From Desulfovibrio mangrovi (GTDB taxonomy: Bacteria > Desulfobacterota > Desulfovibrionia > Desulfovibrionales > Desulfovibrionaceae), in the NCBI RefSeq assembly GCF_026230175.1, contig NZ_CP104208.1:2108001-2172000 (forward strand): a DNA stretch of 64,000 nt, written 5' to 3'. The notes beneath the pieces were generated by a model. That model made no database searches. It was given only the letters and a program-made list of their open reading frames with translations, and was not told the DNA's origin. Each line of letters begins with the position of its first letter. Within the stretch, counting starts at the first letter, position 1. Of this stretch, positions 18,551 through 27,710 are shown piece by piece. The translations under genes and the position numbers were made by a program.

Positions 18551-21500
18551 TTACTTCACCCCCAGCTCCACACGGTGCCTGGGCACGCCGGTCTTCTGCA
18601 TGGGCTTCTTGCCCGCACCGGTCAGGAACACTCGCGGGGCAAGGGCGGGGTCGATATGCAGCACGGCATCCTGCACGGCCTTGGCGCGGGCAGCGGCGAG
18701 TTCCGTCAGGTCCTGCGGCGTCACGGTGGTCAATGACTTGAGAAAACTTTCCATCTCGTTCACCGGCACCTCCTTGAAGCCGAACACGCCGCTCGGACGG
18801 GGGTCGTTCTCCATCTTGGGCACGTCCTTGTAGGCGTCCGTCAGATACTCCGTATATTCTTCGGGAGTGATCTGCACATCCTCCACCGCAACGTCAGCCC
18901 GTTCACGGCGGGACATGTCCGCATGCTTGGCTGCCTGCACCCGGCGATGCATGCCAAGATCAATCATGCCCTTCGTATCCGTCTCCTGATCCACAAATCC
19001 GGCAATCTCCAGCTTGAGCGTGGGCTTCTTGTTCAAGAACTCCACCACGCTCTCAAGGCTCTTCATCTGTCCCTCGGTCAGCTGCGCCGAACCGGCCTCA
19101 AACACGGAGAACTGGGCGTCGTCGCCACCACCGCCCACGATGTTGCCGATAAGAGCAAAGGGGGACGTCACCACCTTGAAGATCAGGTTCACAAAGGCCT
19201 TCAGAACAATGCCGCCGGTCAGGAAATGCGGATCATCCAGCCTGCCCTTGATAGGCAGATCGACCTCAACGTTGCCGCTGGAATCCGAAAGCAGGGCCAG
19301 CCCCAGCTTGACGGGAATGTTTGGCGCATCCGGCCGCTTATCCTTCTCGCCCATGACAAGCTGTTCCAGGAAAAACTTGTTCTTGGCATCCAGCACCCAG
19401 TCTTCCGTTTTGAAGTGCACGTCCGCATACAGACGCCCCTTCTCTATGGGATAGGCCACGCTCCGCAACGAATAGGGCGAAAGAGGCACAAGGTCCACGC
19501 CGTTCAGGGTGAATGTCAGGTCGGAATACATGGGGTTGATGATGGGGTTGGCCACGCCCTTCAATGCCAGCGCCTGATTATCCAGCTTGGCGGTGATATC
19601 CAGCTCCGGACGCGCATCCGCTGCCAAAGAAACACCGTCCAGTCTGGCGTTCAGTTCCGTAAGCGCCGTGGAAAACGCCGGAGCCACGCTACGATCCGTA
19701 AACCGGAACGCGGCGTTATTCACCCGCACACGGTCTATACGCACATCATTGAAGGGCAGAATGGATGTATAGCTGTCCGCTCCAACCGTACCGTTGCCGC
19801 CAACCGCAGCAGCCTGCTGCTCACCGGCGGGCACGGCAGAAGCCTCCCCAGAAGTGGCCGCATCGGGGCCTGCCTTAGGCTCAGCGGAGGAAGCCGGTGC
19901 AGGTGTTACGTCGGCGGCTGCCGTCTGTTCCGTTCCGCCGGTCACCTCTTCCCCGGCGGACTTGGCCGCTGCTTCGCCATCAGCAGCATCTTTGCCGCCC
20001 CTGGCCGCTTGCGTACTTCCGCCGTGCATCAGACGGGACAGGTTGAGAACGCCTTCCTTGTCTACCAGAGCATCACCCTGCATGTTGTTCAGCGAAATCT
20101 CTTCCACATACAGACTGGATTCACTGCTGGAGACGTCAAAATTGAGTACCTCGAACCTATCAAAGCTGGCCACATGCGAGGAATCGGCAGCGTCCTTCAG
20201 GGAGAAACCGTCAATACGCACCGTCCCCTTGGAGGCAAACTGCAAGGGCTCTGCCGCAAGCCCCACAGCCCCTTCCGGAGCCTCGGCCTGCAGACGGGCC
20301 TGCTTGTGCATATCGGAGTTCAACACGCCGCCTGCCAGCAGCAGGCCGGTGTATTCGCCCACATAGGGGTCAAGCACGGCAAGCGGCACGTTGTTGTGCC
20401 GGACATGCACCTTCATATCAAAGGGCTGGGGCCGGATGGTACCATCAACACGCACCCGCCCGGGCTTGATGTTCGAATTACGCCCTCCTCCGCCCACATA
20501 GGCGGAATAGCTCACGGGCACAGGCTTGCCGAGGTCCGTGGAGGCGTCCTTTACAGTCAGCTCCATACCTGAAACGCGCAGGCCTCCCCTATTGGAGAGT
20601 GTGCGGTCAATAAAAAGCACCTTGCCCTCTTCCAGTCGGAATTCACCAACACCAGCGCTCCATGCCTTCTCCTCAACCGACTCCCCTTCTTCGGCAGGAG
20701 CAACTTCTTCAGGGGAACCGCCCTTGGTGCCTCCGGCAAACAGATTGACGAGATCAAGCCCATCCGCATAGCGGATAAGACGCACTTCAGGTGCTGTCAG
20801 CGCCACCTGCTCCACAAAGGCGGAACGCTGTGCCAGATCGACCGAGCCGCCCTGCACCTGCAGTTTCGCAAGCTCTATGGAAGGCCTCTTGTTCCCGTCC
20901 TTACGAAGCGCCAAACCGGACAACGATGCACCGAATTGCTCAACACGCACATCCGGTTCCGCGCCTTCAAGCGATACAAGCGCATGCAGCCCTGCCTCCA
21001 GAGAACCGGCATCCACCTTCAATGGCAATACGGATTCCAGATAAGCCGCATATGCGGGCAGTTCCACACCGGCCACAGAAACGTCCAGCGCAGCCTGCAC
21101 CGGCACGATGGAAAGCTTGCCCTTTACGGCGACATGCTCCTTGTCGCCCATTCTGAATGCCAATGCCGCCTTGGCACCCTTGCGGGTGGACAGGTCGGTA
21201 ACCGTCAGCGTCATGGGCGCAAACTGCCTTGCATACCCGCCCGAAACGCTTGCATCCTTCCAATCAATGCGACCGCCCGCTATGGCAATGCGTTTGGCTT
21301 CCACATCAAAAGGCAGCATTTTTTCAGACTTCTGCGCCGTCTCCGGCTTGGCGGCACCCTCTGCGCCATTGTTCTTGGCGGAGGCATGGTTCGCGGGGAA
21401 GTAGGAAGCCCAATTGAGAACGCCTTCGCTGTTACGCGACGCCTTCACATAAGGCCCGGTCAGAGTAATATCACGCAGAATTACTTCATTCTGGAACAGG

Positions 21501-22435
21501 GCGAAGCGCTCCACATCCACGGCAAGGGAGGCAAAACCGGCGACCTTGGGCGTATCAGGCGCGCTGACAGCAACATCTGTCACGGTGACAAGACCAGAAA
21601 CATCCATTTTCATGGACGCCTCTTCGGGCCTGCTGAAGGCCAGCATGATCTTGGAGGAAAGCGTGCCTGATGTCAGGCGCAAGGGGGTTTTGGCCGGGAC
21701 GTATTCCCAGTATCGGGCAAGGTCTATCTGCTCCGTCTCAAAGGTGAACTCCGTCACCAGGGTTTTATCAAAGGGCTTGGTCTTGCCGGACAGCGTTATG
21801 GGACGTCCGTTCACCTTGGCCTTGAGCGAAGGCTCCACATATTCCGTAGTATCCGACCCTAATGTGGAGGTCAGAGGGACGGAAAAGTCCAGCTCGCTGA
21901 CCACGTGGGTGGCCTTATGCGGCATGTCCTGAAATGTCACGGTCCCGTTGCTGATCAGCAGGTTATTCACACGGAAGGGAATGATGGGCACATCCTCCCC
22001 GGCGGCCTCGCCTTCGGCGTCAGAAGCTGGAATGAGGTCGGAAATGGAGAACTTGCCGCCTCCGAAGAAGGTGATATCCACCGAGGGCTGAACAAGCCTG
22101 AGATGCGCCAGAACCGGGGCGAATCTGAAGACGGACAGGGGATGCACACGGACGTCCAGCCCCTTGAAGGAAGCGAGATTCCCTTCCCCTTCCTTCTTGG
22201 CAACGGCAAGGTCTTCCACGACCACCCTGAAGGTCACAGGGTTTACGCTCACCTTGCCCACGGTCGTGGGACGTTGCAGCACGGCAGTCAGGTTCTCCGC
22301 AATGACGGAACGCAGCACAGGCCCCGCCACGAAAAAACCCACCACCAGATACACAACCAAAAGCACGCCGCTTATCAATACTGCCAGCCGGGCACGCCTG
22401 CCAAGTTTTGCCCAATAGCTTTCCAGCCCTTTCAT
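18551..22435 (-). CDS. Giant DUF748 / AsmA-like envelope protein with OmpA-like tail
   Basis: 1294 residues from the ATG at 22435, which has AAGGGGG 6 nt upstream; an ATG 21 nt earlier has none. A single N-terminal membrane helix (about 18-42) anchors a very long periplasmic region of the DUF748/AsmA type, with repeated LxxLxLVQPSVDI-like strands. An Ala/Glu/Gly/Thr-rich low-complexity linker lies at about 820-900. The C-terminus (about 1130-1180) has an OmpA-like stretch, FEAGSAQLTEGQMKSLESVV followed by LEIAGFVD. AsmA-like proteins are now linked to lipid transport between membranes. It is monocistronic. Confidence 0.85.
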   Translation of the reverse strand: MKGLESYWAKLGRRARLAVLISGVLLVVYLVVGFFVAGPVLRSVIAENLTAVLQRPTTVGKVSVNPVTFRVVVEDLAVAKKEGEGNLASFKGLDVRVHPLSVFRFAPVLAHLRLVQPSVDITFFGGGKFSISDLIPASDAEGEAAGEDVPIIPFRVNNLLISNGTVTFQDMPHKATHVVSELDFSVPLTSTLGSDTTEYVEPSLKAKVNGRPITLSGKTKPFDKTLVTEFTFETEQIDLARYWEYVPAKTPLRLTSGTLSSKIMLAFSRPEEASMKMDVSGLVTVTDVAVSAPDTPKVAGFASLAVDVERFALFQNEVILRDITLTGPYVKASRNSEGVLNWASYFPANHASAKNNGAEGAAKPETAQKSEKMLPFDVEAKRIAIAGGRIDWKDASVSGGYARQFAPMTLTVTDLSTRKGAKAALAFRMGDKEHVAVKGKLSIVPVQAALDVSVAGVELPAYAAYLESVLPLKVDAGSLEAGLHALVSLEGAEPDVRVEQFGASLSGLALRKDGNKRPSIELAKLQVQGGSVDLAQRSAFVEQVALTAPEVRLIRYADGLDLVNLFAGGTKGGSPEEVAPAEEGESVEEKAWSAGVGEFRLEEGKVLFIDRTLSNRGGLRVSGMELTVKDASTDLGKPVPVSYSAYVGGGGRNSNIKPGRVRVDGTIRPQPFDMKVHVRHNNVPLAVLDPYVGEYTGLLLAGGVLNSDMHKQARLQAEAPEGAVGLAAEPLQFASKGTVRIDGFSLKDAADSSHVASFDRFEVLNFDVSSSESSLYVEEISLNNMQGDALVDKEGVLNLSRLMHGGSTQAARGGKDAADGEAAAKSAGEEVTGGTEQTAAADVTPAPASSAEPKAGPDAATSGEASAVPAGEQQAAAVGGNGTVGADSYTSILPFNDVRIDRVRVNNAAFRFTDRSVAPAFSTALTELNARLDGVSLAADARPELDITAKLDNQALALKGVANPIINPMYSDLTFTLNGVDLVPLSPYSLRSVAYPIEKGRLYADVHFKTEDWVLDAKNKFFLEQLVMGEKDKRPDAPNIPVKLGLALLSDSSGNVEVDLPIKGRLDDPHFLTGGIVLKAFVNLIFKVVTSPFALIGNIVGGGGDDAQFSVFEAGSAQLTEGQMKSLESVVEFLNKKPTLKLEIAGFVDQETDTKGMIDLGMHRRVQAAKHADMSRRERADVAVEDVQITPEEYTEYLTDAYKDVPKMENDPRPSGVFGFKEVPVNEMESFLKSLTTVTPQDLTELAAARAKAVQDAVLHIDPALAPRVFLTGAGKKPMQKTGVPRHRVELGVK

Positions 22436-22640
22436 GCAAGCCCCCTTGAACTCCATGGTACCGTCACATTGTCGTCATCAGTCACTGGCCGCAGAAGTCG
22501 ACCATATACGACACTCTTACCCTACCCCATCGGAATTTTCCACAAACCTTTCCCATTCCTCACACCTGCAGCACAACTAAATAATGGCGTGAAACCTGCA
22601 TGAATACTCGAGAGAGATACTATTTTGCCGGGAGGCGAGC

Positions 22641-23267
22641 ATGAAGAATGCCATACGCAAGACTGCAGCGCCGCTGCATATCGTTGTTGTCCATGACCGG
22701 GAACGGGAAGACGTGCGGACGACGCTGGCCTGCATCCGCGACAGGGCGGGCTACCCGCATACCGTTTCGGTGGTAGACCTTTCGGGAGATGTATCCTCGC
22801 GCGCCTACTTGAACACGCTGCATCAGACCGGCCTCATCCACAACCTCGTCACCGTGCTCACGCCGCAGGCTCCGGCTGTGCCTGTCATGCAAACACTGGC
22901 CATGGTAGAGGCTCCCTACGTGCTTGTGCTTCACTCCGGCACGAACTTTACCGACGCGGGCTGGCTGGCAGACATGCTTGGCAACATGGTGGCTGCCAAG
23001 GCGCCTGCCTTTGCATGCGCCAATGAGGAACAGCAAGAGGCGGGCACCCTGCGCCACTGCGTGCGACGAGAACGCATCGTGAATCCCAACACGCTCTCGG
23101 CCCTGCTCTGCGACTCCGGCCATACCGTACTTGCCACCCGGGCCGCGCTTGAGAGAATGGACATTTTCACCCATCGCGGACTTACCTTCCCTCCTGCGGA
23201 TGCCCCACACAGCGCCGATATAGCGGCGCGGGAAACACGGCGGCACGCCGTGCAGAACCTGCAATGA
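22641..23267 (+). CDS. Glycosyltransferase-2-like protein without a clear DxD motif
   Basis: 208 residues, start supported by GGGAGGCGAGC directly before the ATG. The fold pattern resembles the first half of a family 2 glycosyltransferase: HIVVVHDREREDVRTTLACI, then PYVLVLHSGTNFTDAGWLADML, where HSGT replaces the usual DADT. The metal-binding DxD is therefore missing and the protein is short for the family (normally 230-300 residues). It may be a non-catalytic relative. It is divergent from the DUF748 gene and ends at a bidirectional terminator. Confidence 0.6.
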   Translation: MKNAIRKTAAPLHIVVVHDREREDVRTTLACIRDRAGYPHTVSVVDLSGDVSSRAYLNTLHQTGLIHNLVTVLTPQAPAVPVMQTLAMVEAPYVLVLHSGTNFTDAGWLADMLGNMVAAKAPAFACANEEQQEAGTLRHCVRRERIVNPNTLSALLCDSGHTVLATRAALERMDIFTHRGLTFPPADAPHSADIAARETRRHAVQNLQ

Positions 23268-23270
23268 CAA

Positions 23271-23298
23271 AAAGCCCGAACCTTGCGGTTCGGGCTTT
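23271..23298. terminator. Bidirectional terminator (GT-like gene / cysE)
   Basis: Perfect 12-bp stem AAAGCCCGAACC / GGTTCGGGCTTT with a TTGC loop, between convergent genes. Confidence 0.9.
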
Positions 23299-23326
23299 CA
23301 TTATCTTTATCAGAAGACAGACGGCG

Positions 23327-24283
23327 CTATTTGTTGCCGTTGCCCACCATCTTTTCGCTGCTCTCCGCCACGGAGGAACGCGAAAGCACCAGTTTGGAAC
23401 CGGGGGGAACATCGTGAGTAACCCACACGTTGCCACCGATGATGGAACCTGCGCCGATGGTGATACGGCCAAGCACGGTGGCACCCGCGTAGACACGCAC
23501 GCTGTCCTCCAGAATGGGATGACGGGCAACGCCTTTGACCAGCTTGCCTTCGCTGTCCTTGGGGAAGGAAAGCGCGCCCAGCGTCACGCCCTGATACAGG
23601 CGGCAGGAGCGGCCGATGATGCAGGTCTCGCCCACAACCACACCGGTACCGTGATCAATGAAGAAGTCTTCGCCGATAGTCGCGCCGGGGTGGATGTCGA
23701 TACCCGTCGTGGAATGCGCCATTTCGCTGATGATACGCGGAATGATAGGCACATCCAGCTTGTAGAGTTCGTGGGCGATACGATGATGGATCATGGCCGT
23801 GATGGAAGGATAGCAGAAGATGGTCTCGCCCGGGCTCTTGGCGGCAGGGTCGCCCTCAAAGGCGGCCTGCACGTCCGTGCTGAGCATCCGGCGAATCTCC
23901 GGCAGAGTCTTCAGAAAACGCATGGCGATGTCATGGGAATGCGTTTCGCACTGGGTACAATCGCTGGCAAACTCCGCGCAGATGAAGCATCCGCCACGAC
24001 GAATCTGTTCCGCAAGCATGCGGTAGATGGAATCGAGGTTGGCGGAAAGGTGGTAGCGCATGGACTTGAGAACCACGCGTGCGGGGCCGTAGTACCCGGG
24101 GAAGAGCGCGGCCTTCAACCGTTCCATGATCTCGGCCAGCGCCTCTGCAGAGGGCATGGGCGCGCCATGCAGCGAGTGATGGTACACGGCTTCGTATGAC
24201 GCCGGTGCGCAGAGCTTATCCACCACTTCTTCAAGTTCGGGCATGCCCTGCAGTTCTTCCGGTGCGAAACTGATCTTCTTCAT
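23327..24283 (-). CDS. cysE: Serine O-acetyltransferase, EpsC/CysE type
   Basis: 318 residues from the ATG at 24283 (AAGGA 7 nt upstream); the in-frame ATG 21 nt earlier lacks a ribosome site. It makes O-acetylserine from serine and acetyl-CoA, the substrate of the adjacent CysK. The N-terminal helical half contains several Cys; the C-terminal half is a left-handed beta-helix of hexapeptide repeats with GIDIHPGATIGEDFFIDHGTG, GETCIIGRSCRLYQGVTLGA and IGAGSIIGGNVWVT. The long N-terminus fits the EpsC/SrpH class. It lies 33 bp after cysK in the same direction and ends at the shared terminator. Confidence 0.93.
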   Translation of the reverse strand: MKKISFAPEELQGMPELEEVVDKLCAPASYEAVYHHSLHGAPMPSAEALAEIMERLKAALFPGYYGPARVVLKSMRYHLSANLDSIYRMLAEQIRRGGCFICAEFASDCTQCETHSHDIAMRFLKTLPEIRRMLSTDVQAAFEGDPAAKSPGETIFCYPSITAMIHHRIAHELYKLDVPIIPRIISEMAHSTTGIDIHPGATIGEDFFIDHGTGVVVGETCIIGRSCRLYQGVTLGALSFPKDSEGKLVKGVARHPILEDSVRVYAGATVLGRITIGAGSIIGGNVWVTHDVPPGSKLVLSRSSVAESSEKMVGNGNK

Positions 24284-24316
24284 TACTCTATCCTTGGTAT
24301 GCATCTCCCTGTGGCG

Positions 24317-25249
24317 TTACGCCTCAGGTTCGGTGAACAACGCTGTGGAGAGGTAGCGCTCTCCCGTATCGCAAACAATGAAAACTATGCGCTTGCCCTT
24401 GTTCTCCGGCCTCTTGGCCAGCTCAACCGCGGCATGGGCAATGGCTCCGGAAGAAATGCCGCACAGAATGCCTTCTTCCTTCATCAGACGGCGGGCCATG
24501 ACAAGTGCCTGATCGTTGGTCACGCGGAAAACCTCGTCAAAGGAATCCAGCTTGAGCACTTCTGGCACGAAACCGGCGCCGATCCCCTGAATGGCATGGG
24601 GACCGGGGGTACCACCGGAAAGGACCGGAGAGGCATCCGGTTCAACCGCCACGCGGTAGACGTTCGGATTCAGCTCCTTGAGCCTGCCGCCCACGCCGGT
24701 AATAGTGCCGCCGGAACCGACGCCTGCCACAAAAACGTCCACCTCGCCGTCCGTATCCTGCCAGATCTCCTCGGCAGTGGTCAGGCGGTGAATCTCGGGG
24801 TTGGCGGGATTCTTGAATTGCTGGGGCATATAGGCATTGGGCGTTTCCGCCACGATCCGCTCGGCTTCACGCACGGCACCGGACATGCCCTGCGCCGCAG
24901 GAGTGAGCACCAGCGTGGCGCCAAAGCCGCGCAAAAGAGCCTTGCGCTCATTGCTCATGGATTCCGGCATGGTCAGCACCAGCTTATAGCCCTTTACCGC
25001 GCAGGCAAAAGCGAGCCCGAGGCCCGTATTCCCACTGGTGGGCTCGACGATGAGCGTATCCCTGTTGATGCGTCCCGCCTTTTCACCGGCCACGATCATG
25101 CTCAGGCCGATGCGGTCCTTCACCGAGCTGCAGGGATTGAAATATTCCAGTTTGGCAACCACCTCTGCGGGGCAGCCTTCCGTAATACGGTTCAGCCGCA
25201 CCAGCGGCGTACGTCCAATCAGGTCCAGCATTGAATGCGCAATGTTCAT
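24317..25249 (-). CDS. cysK: Cysteine synthase A (O-acetylserine sulfhydrylase)
   Basis: 310 residues. PLP-dependent enzyme that makes cysteine from O-acetylserine and sulfide. The PLP Lys is Lys44 in [11 protein letters not shown]; the asparagine/phosphate loops PTSGNTG and GSGGTITG are intact, and the C-terminal region is standard. An AAGGAG site is 6 nt before the ATG. It is the first gene of a cysK-cysE pair and lies downstream of nifU-nifS, separated from it by a terminator, so cysteine supply and cysteine desulfuration are side by side. Inverted repeats in the leader may be operators. Confidence 0.95.
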   Translation of the reverse strand: MNIAHSMLDLIGRTPLVRLNRITEGCPAEVVAKLEYFNPCSSVKDRIGLSMIVAGEKAGRINRDTLIVEPTSGNTGLGLAFACAVKGYKLVLTMPESMSNERKALLRGFGATLVLTPAAQGMSGAVREAERIVAETPNAYMPQQFKNPANPEIHRLTTAEEIWQDTDGEVDVFVAGVGSGGTITGVGGRLKELNPNVYRVAVEPDASPVLSGGTPGPHAIQGIGAGFVPEVLKLDSFDEVFRVTNDQALVMARRLMKEEGILCGISSGAIAHAAVELAKRPENKGKRIVFIVCDTGERYLSTALFTEPEA

Positions 25250-25267
25250 GGCAAACTCCTTGTCAAA

Positions 25268-25308
25268 CGGACGTTGTCCGAAAAACCGTTACCAGGCGGA
25301 TTATCCGC
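25268..25308 (-). promoter_or_regulatory. Two inverted repeats in the cysK leader
   Basis: CGGAC-GTT-GTCCG (25268-25280) and GCGGAT-T-ATCCGC (25296-25308) lie 19 and 47 bp upstream of the cysK start. Either could be a repressor site or leader hairpin; the regulator is unknown. Confidence 0.35.
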
Positions 25309-25334
25309 TCCGCACCGTATGCTCTTTCAGGCAT

Positions 25335-25366
25335 AAAGAAAAGGGCCGGACATCCTTGCCCGGCCC
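25335..25366 (-). terminator. Intrinsic terminator after nifS
   Basis: Minus strand GGGCCGG / CCGGCCC with a 10-nt loop, then TTTTCTTT, 28 bp after the nifS stop. It separates nifUS from cysKE. Confidence 0.8.
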
Positions 25367-25393
25367 CAACGCTTTCAATAATCGTGGCGGCCC

Positions 25394-26590
25394 TTACTTG
25401 CAGCCACACGCAAGCTTTTCGCCCTTGGGTTCCAGTCCTTCACGGAAAGGAGAGATTTCACGCAGGCGGTTGATGATGGGCGGCACTTCCTTGAGCACCA
25501 GATCCACATCCGCATCGGTGTTGAAGCGGCTCAGGCTGAAGCGGATGGAACCATGCGCATAGGTAAACGGCACGCCCATGGCGCGCAACACATGCGAAGG
25601 CTCAAGGCTACCGGAGGTGCAGGCGGACCCTGAACTTGCGCAAATGCCGTGGCCGTCCATGAGCAGCAGAATGGCTTCGCCCTCCACGTACTTGAACGCA
25701 ATGGACGACGTGTTGGGCAGACGGTTCTCGACATCGCCGTTCACGATGGAATCCGGCACAGCGGCAAGCAGCCCCGCCTCAAGGCGGTCGCGCAGCGCCT
25801 TCACGCGGGTGCGCTCCTCTGCCATATTCACGGTGGCCAGTTCACAGGCCTTGCCCAGCGCCACGATGGACGCGGCGTTTTCCGTACCGGCACGACGTCC
25901 CCGTTCCTGATGTCCGCCTCGCATGAAGGGACGGAACGGAGTGCCCTTACGCACGTAGAGTGCGCCAATGCCCTTGGGGGCATGCAGCTTGTGGCCGGAA
26001 AGAGCCAGAAAATCCACAGGCAGACGGGATACGTCAATGGGCAGCTTGCCCACAACCTGCACGGCATCCGTATGAAGCTGTACGCCGCGTTCCTTCACGA
26101 TGGCGGCGATCTCCTCCATGGGGAAGACAACGCCGGTCTCGTTATTGGCGTACATGATGGACACCAGTGCGGTATCCTTGCGGATGGCTTCGCGCAGTTC
26201 GTCAAGGTCAAGCTGGCCCTTGGAGTCCACGCCAAGATAGGTGGCCTCGTAGCCGCGCTTTTCCAGATGCTGCACCAGATTGAGCACGGCGGGGTGCTCA
26301 ACACGGGTGGTAATGATATGCCGCTTGTCCTGCTGGGAGTTGAGCGCGGACCAGATGGCCGTGTTGTCGCTCTCGGTACCGCAGGCGGTGAAGAGAATCT
26401 CCTCCGGTCGCGCGCCGATGGAAGCGGCCACGCGTTCGCGAGCTTCCACCAGATACTTGCCCACCTGCCCACCGAAACGGTGCATACTGGAAGGGTTGCC
26501 GTAGAATTCCGTCAGGAACGGCATCATGGCTTCCAGAACAGCGGGATCTATCTGGGTGGTCGCGTTGTTGTCGAGGTAGACGGTTCTCAT
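25394..26590 (-). CDS. nifS: Cysteine desulfurase, NifS type
   Basis: 398 residues. PLP enzyme that takes sulfur from cysteine and passes it to the NifU scaffold as a persulfide. Visible key residues are Lys201 in SGHKLHAPKG (PLP Schiff base) and Cys324 in SSGSACTSG (persulfide carrier); YLDNNATT at the start and the aldimine-region HTDAVQ are typical. Its ATG overlaps the TGA of nifU by 4 bp. Because no nif genes are present nearby, this NifUS pair probably serves general Fe-S assembly, as in other Desulfovibrio-type bacteria. Confidence 0.95.
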   Translation of the reverse strand: MRTVYLDNNATTQIDPAVLEAMMPFLTEFYGNPSSMHRFGGQVGKYLVEARERVAASIGARPEEILFTACGTESDNTAIWSALNSQQDKRHIITTRVEHPAVLNLVQHLEKRGYEATYLGVDSKGQLDLDELREAIRKDTALVSIMYANNETGVVFPMEEIAAIVKERGVQLHTDAVQVVGKLPIDVSRLPVDFLALSGHKLHAPKGIGALYVRKGTPFRPFMRGGHQERGRRAGTENAASIVALGKACELATVNMAEERTRVKALRDRLEAGLLAAVPDSIVNGDVENRLPNTSSIAFKYVEGEAILLLMDGHGICASSGSACTSGSLEPSHVLRAMGVPFTYAHGSIRFSLSRFNTDADVDLVLKEVPPIINRLREISPFREGLEPKGEKLACGCK

Positions 26591-27432
26591 GAGTTTACCT
26601 CCACCACAGAAATTTCAGGCTCGACATATTCACGCAGCGTGGTCTCCACAAAGCCCTTCAAGGTCAGCTGACTGGAAGGGCAGCTGGTGCACATGCCGCG
26701 CAGCGCCACTTTGACGGTGTGGCCGTCAATGTCCACGAGTTCGATGTCGCCGCCGTCCTTCTGCAGACTGGGGCGTATCTCTTCCTCAAGGGTCTTCACC
26801 ACAAGCTGCATACGCTGCACGTTGGTAAGCGCCTTGGGCTTGGCTTCGGGCACCTCGCAGGCGGCCACCTTGCCCAGCGCCTGATCAAGCAGCACCTGAA
26901 TGGCGGGAATGCAGTCGCCGCAACCGCCACCGGCCTTGGTGAAGTTGGTCACTTCTTCCACGGTGGTGAGGTTGTTCTCGCGGATGGTGTGCAAAATAAG
27001 CTCGTCGGTCACGCCGAAGCACTTGCAGACCAGTTCGCCTTCGTGCTCGTGCTGATCAACCGCTTCACCACGCCAGTTCTTGATGGCCACCTCAAGAGCC
27101 TCCTGCCCCATGACGGAGCAGTGCATCTTCTGCTGGGGCAGGCCGCCCAGAAACTCGGCAATATCCTTATTGGTAATTTTTTCAGCCTCGGCGATGGTCT
27201 TGCCCTTGAGCATTTCCGTCAGTGCGGAAGAAGAAGCGATGGCGCTGGCACACCCGAAGGTCTGGAATTTGGCGTCAACGATGCGATCATCCGCGTCGAT
27301 CTTGAGATAAAGCTTGAGGGCGTCGCCACAAGCAAGGCTGCCCACTTCACCGATGGCATCCGCGTTTTCGATTTCGCCCACGTTGCGGGGATTGAGAAAA
27401 TGCTCGCGAACTTTGTCAGTATATTCCCACAT
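26587..27432 (-). CDS. nifU: Fe-S cluster assembly scaffold NifU, three-domain form
   Basis: 281 residues in three parts. The IscU-like domain (1-125) has the three scaffold cysteines Cys35, Cys60 and Cys104. A central BFD-type [2Fe-2S] domain (about 133-180) has CKCFGV and GGGCGDC. The C-terminal Nfu domain (about 205-281) has the CxxC in GMCTSCPSS. All cluster ligands are present. A GGAGG site precedes the ATG. It is translationally coupled to nifS by a 4-bp overlap. The 278-bp region upstream holds no gene and I could not identify an IscR/Rrf2 site there. Confidence 0.95.
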   Translation of the reverse strand: MWEYTDKVREHFLNPRNVGEIENADAIGEVGSLACGDALKLYLKIDADDRIVDAKFQTFGCASAIASSSALTEMLKGKTIAEAEKITNKDIAEFLGGLPQQKMHCSVMGQEALEVAIKNWRGEAVDQHEHEGELVCKCFGVTDELILHTIRENNLTTVEEVTNFTKAGGGCGDCIPAIQVLLDQALGKVAACEVPEAKPKALTNVQRMQLVVKTLEEEIRPSLQKDGGDIELVDIDGHTVKVALRGMCTSCPSSQLTLKGFVETTLREYVEPEISVVEVNS

Positions 27433-27657
27433 GAGTATAAACCTCCGGCATATGCAATGCGCTCGACGGCCTCGCCGGCTTCTGCATGATATATTGCTTT
27501 GTTATGGTACAGATGGCTGACAATCCTGGTCGCCTAAACATCCGTACCGTACGCATATAACACCGCAACTCGGCATGGGGAAGGGGCAAGGCGTTTTTTT
27601 GGACCATTTTACTCCGAATTGCATGGTTCAAACACCCAAAAAACAGGCATTGGGCAT

Positions 27658-27678
27658 AAAAAAAGGCCTGTTACGGCC
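27658..27678 (-). terminator. Terminator-like hairpin after the first HD-GYP gene
   Basis: Minus strand GGCC-N6-GGCC followed by seven T, 33 bp after the stop at 27711. The stem is short but the T-tract is good. Confidence 0.6.
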
Positions 27679-27710
27679 CAACATTGCGTTTGTAAGGAAA
27701 AATTCGCAGC

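Noticed and set aside
18923-20572. A 549-codon plus-strand open frame
   Set aside because: Antisense to the DUF748 gene, low-complexity Arg/His/Gly composition, no ribosome site.
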